DNA of 64,000 bases, from NCBI RefSeq assembly GCF_051622035.1, contig NC_135362.1, positions 7,195,501-7,259,500 of the forward strand, given 5' to 3'. Made by a program: the position numbers and the translations under genes. This stretch comes from Arctopsyche grandis (lineage: Eukaryota; Arthropoda; Insecta; Trichoptera; Hydropsychidae). Below are positions 60,773 to 64,000 of this stretch, piece after piece. The notes beneath the pieces are model-generated. The model was not told the origin of the DNA, did not search any database, and saw nothing but the letters and a program-made list of their open reading frames with translations. The first letter of the stretch is position 1; every line of letters begins with the position of its first letter.

Positions 60773-61489
60773 TGTAACGCGACGTTTTGTCATCGTCCCA
60801 TAGGGCAACACTCGCCCTTTATTTCGAGTGTCCACCCAGGGAAAAGCCTTATAGGCGCGCGCGCATGCGGAGCGCGCTCTCTCACCCGCCATCAACCGAC
60901 GAAGAAAGATCTCTCCTGTGCACGTCTCCAGGGGGAGACGGGGCCCAGAGATCCACCATCATTGCTGAAGAACCGCTGTGAGGTCGAGTGTAGCATCACT
61001 CCCTCCCCTGAGTTCCAGCACAACGTCCCCGGCATTCCTCACGCCGTTTCCGGAGAAACCTCAGCCGTGAGAGAACCGACCAGAGGACCGCAGAGCCTCT
61101 TCTCTCTACAGCCAGCCGTCATCCGGGAAGGACCTGCCTCTCCAGCATCTCCGCCGAGCGTCTTCAGAGACGCCCAGAGATCGCCATCTTGTGTCCACAC
61201 GAGGCAGTACGGAGTTTGTCTCCTGCCTACCCCCTCCTGCTGCTGTGACCCGACCAGCGGTGCTTCAACGAGAAGATGACCGCAGAGCCAGCTTCCCGAG
61301 CACGAGGAAGATGTTATCAATGAAGACGACTTGCAGTCAGGAACCTCCCCGACTATATACATATATATCACAATCCCAAGGTTAGTCCACGTTTCTACAT
61401 AACCCAACCCTTGGAAGAATAACGGAGTAAACGCCCTCTGCACTCCCACCACGAGATCAGATAAGCGCGCGTAAAATCCGTTCGTCACA
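60773..61489. mobile_element. Solo LTR, 717 bp
   Basis: A GC-rich block begins TGTAACGCGACG and ends TTCGTCACA: TG..CA termini with short imperfect inverted repeat TGTRACG. The four bases outside both ends are ATTT (60769-60772, 61490-61493), a target duplication of the size used by some gypsy-group elements. Reading frames inside have no known domain and are treated as chance. No internal region or second LTR is present. Confidence 0.75.
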
Positions 61490-61534
61490 ATTTTAAATTT
61501 TTGTTGTAATTGTGTAAAGGTTGAAATAAATATA

Positions 61535-61665
61535 CAGGTTGAGGGCCAGATGGAAAAAAAATCTAGACCGCTTCTGCGGGCCAGATTTTTTTACCCGGGG
61601 GTTGTAGTTTGAACACCCTGGTCTAGGCGCATTGGGTCTACCTGTCAGGCCTTCCTGGTATATTC
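61535..61665 (+). repeat. hAT-like terminal scrap and SINE tail
   Basis: 61535-61620 runs from CAGGTTGAGGGCCAG to GTTTGAACACCCTG, resembling hAT ends (CAGGGTGTTCAAACTAC on the minus strand) around a small palindrome with ATCTAGACCGC. 61622-61665 is the SINE S tail (GGCGCATTGGGTCTACC..CCTTCCTGGTATA). Confidence 0.55.
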
Positions 61666-62855
<1,190 letters not shown>

Positions 62856-64000
62856 CACGACTTTATCTGTATACATATCTAAATCTGTAAGTTTATTTAA
62901 ACATTATGCATGTAAAAATATCAAACGTTGTTATTTTAGACTCATTTTCTCAGAAAAAAACGTTATCAGAATGTGAAATGAAATATCTCGAATACAGACT
63001 AAAACTCCAACTTTCCTTTTAAAGAACTTCTTATTTTGTATACAAAGAAATTTCTTTGATAATGAGCAAAGGAATAAATATACGTGAAACTAAAATTGCC
63101 AATTTTACACGACAGAGATACTTACATAAAAAGGAAAGGTCTAAATAAATCTTCAAAATAAAGGCAAAAGATTTATTCTTGCTAGGCTATATTTGAAATT
63201 GAGACAGAATGATCGAATAAAGAATATAAATGGAGAAATGATAACTCATACTCTAAATTGTTTCAAATGTATGAAAAAAATGTTTTCGATTTCGAATGAA
63301 AAAAGTCATGCTTTATTATTTTTAATGTAGTCAAATAAAATTATCTTCAATACAACACAGTTGTGTGTATATATTTTTTTAATATAGGTACATGTAATAC
63401 AAAAAGACTTTTAACAGGATTAAATGTCTATTTTCAATATAAAGTATAGTGGACTATATATTTTTCCCTTTGTCTGCTTATTTATTTTAACGACCAGACA
63501 TTCCTCTTCTGAGCCATAGCTTGGATTTGTGAATCGTGAAAGCGTTCAATAGATACAGAAAAGGGTACGGAGTCTCTTAGGGTTCCAAGAAGATTATCCC
63601 GGCTCTCATCTCATTGTTCGATGGCGTAAATCCGACACCAATACGACACAAAATACAACAAACTCCCTCTAAAAATAACCCACATTTACCGAGCGAACTT
63701 TACATCGTTGTTATTTATCGGTCTGAAAAAGTCAAATTAGGTAAAAAAAACAATATTTTTCAGTGGTTTGAAATATGGATTTGTTGTGTGTGGTACTTGG
63801 AAACGCGCCCACCACTGCGAATTTTCCTCTCGACACTTTTCCGAGAGGGCAAAATTTAAACGCAATACATAATTTTTTTATTCTTCTTAAGCGTATTCGT
63901 GACTTACTAAATCGCGTTCGTGAGCGAAATGTGATTCGGATATCGGGTTTTTCTTGGCATTAATAATGACTCTGTTTAGCATTCAAAGCTCAATACACAA
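62856..64000. other. Unassigned end of window
   Basis: No exon recognised. 63500-63960 is less AT-rich, but neither strand shows a GPCR transmembrane exon I could support. Confidence 0.3.

Noticed and set aside
61039-61488. 149-aa ORF and overlapping plus-strand ORFs in the GC-rich 61-kb block
   Set aside because: They lie within a solo LTR and have no recognisable domain; high GC content makes chance ORFs likely.

Overview
The window is AT-rich eukaryotic DNA, most probably from an insect. The evidence is multi-exon genes with GT..AG introns, three tandem Kelch-like (KLHL) genes, an arthropod-type cholecystokinin/sulfakinin-like neuropeptide GPCR, and many insect-type repeats: Ty3/gypsy, RTE and jockey/CR1-like LINEs, tRNA-headed SINEs, hAT-like MITEs, foldback palindromes and long (TA)n tracts. 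The order or species cannot be fixed from the sequence alone.

Layout. 1-2.3 kb: 3' part of a decayed, GC-richer Ty3/gypsy element (gag end, protease, RT, RNase H, start of integrase), joined to a dead RTE LINE end. 3.97-16.7 kb: three KLHL genes in tandem on the minus strand (3971-7319, 9855-12285, 12819-16705). Each rebuilds into ten coding exons with matching intron positions and encodes 578, 578 and 583 residues (BTB, BACK, six kelch blades). They are probably substrate adaptors of Cullin-3 ubiquitin ligases that arose by local duplication. Transposable elements sit in their introns and between them. 16.7-31 kb: gene-poor DNA with a solo LTR, LINE and SINE remnants, a hAT transposase fragment and a 2.7-kb hAT-like element that carries an array of CCGGAAGT motifs about 150 bp apart.

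31.1-55.2 kb: the 3' half of a class-A GPCR gene on the minus strand. Seven exons join in one phase-consistent reading frame: intracellular loop 3, TM6, TM7 with NPxxY, a palmitoylation-type CYRC, a 42-bp microexon and a long tail. Two alternative last exons are possible. Exons for TM1-5 must lie beyond base 64000 or were not recognised. The large introns are full of MITEs, SINEs, foldbacks and LINE pieces. 55.4-64 kb is upstream intron or flanking DNA with more mobile elements, including a 717-bp solo LTR.

The most unusual material is repetitive: a palindromic element whose two copies are bounded by exact long direct repeats (19 bp, and 79 versus 94 bp); the periodic ETS-like motif array; several unrelated foldback families; and a pair of dispersed repeats with identical flanks but a different middle. 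All exon joins are inferred by eye from splice consensus, reading phase and comparison between paralogues; no transcript data or database search was available.
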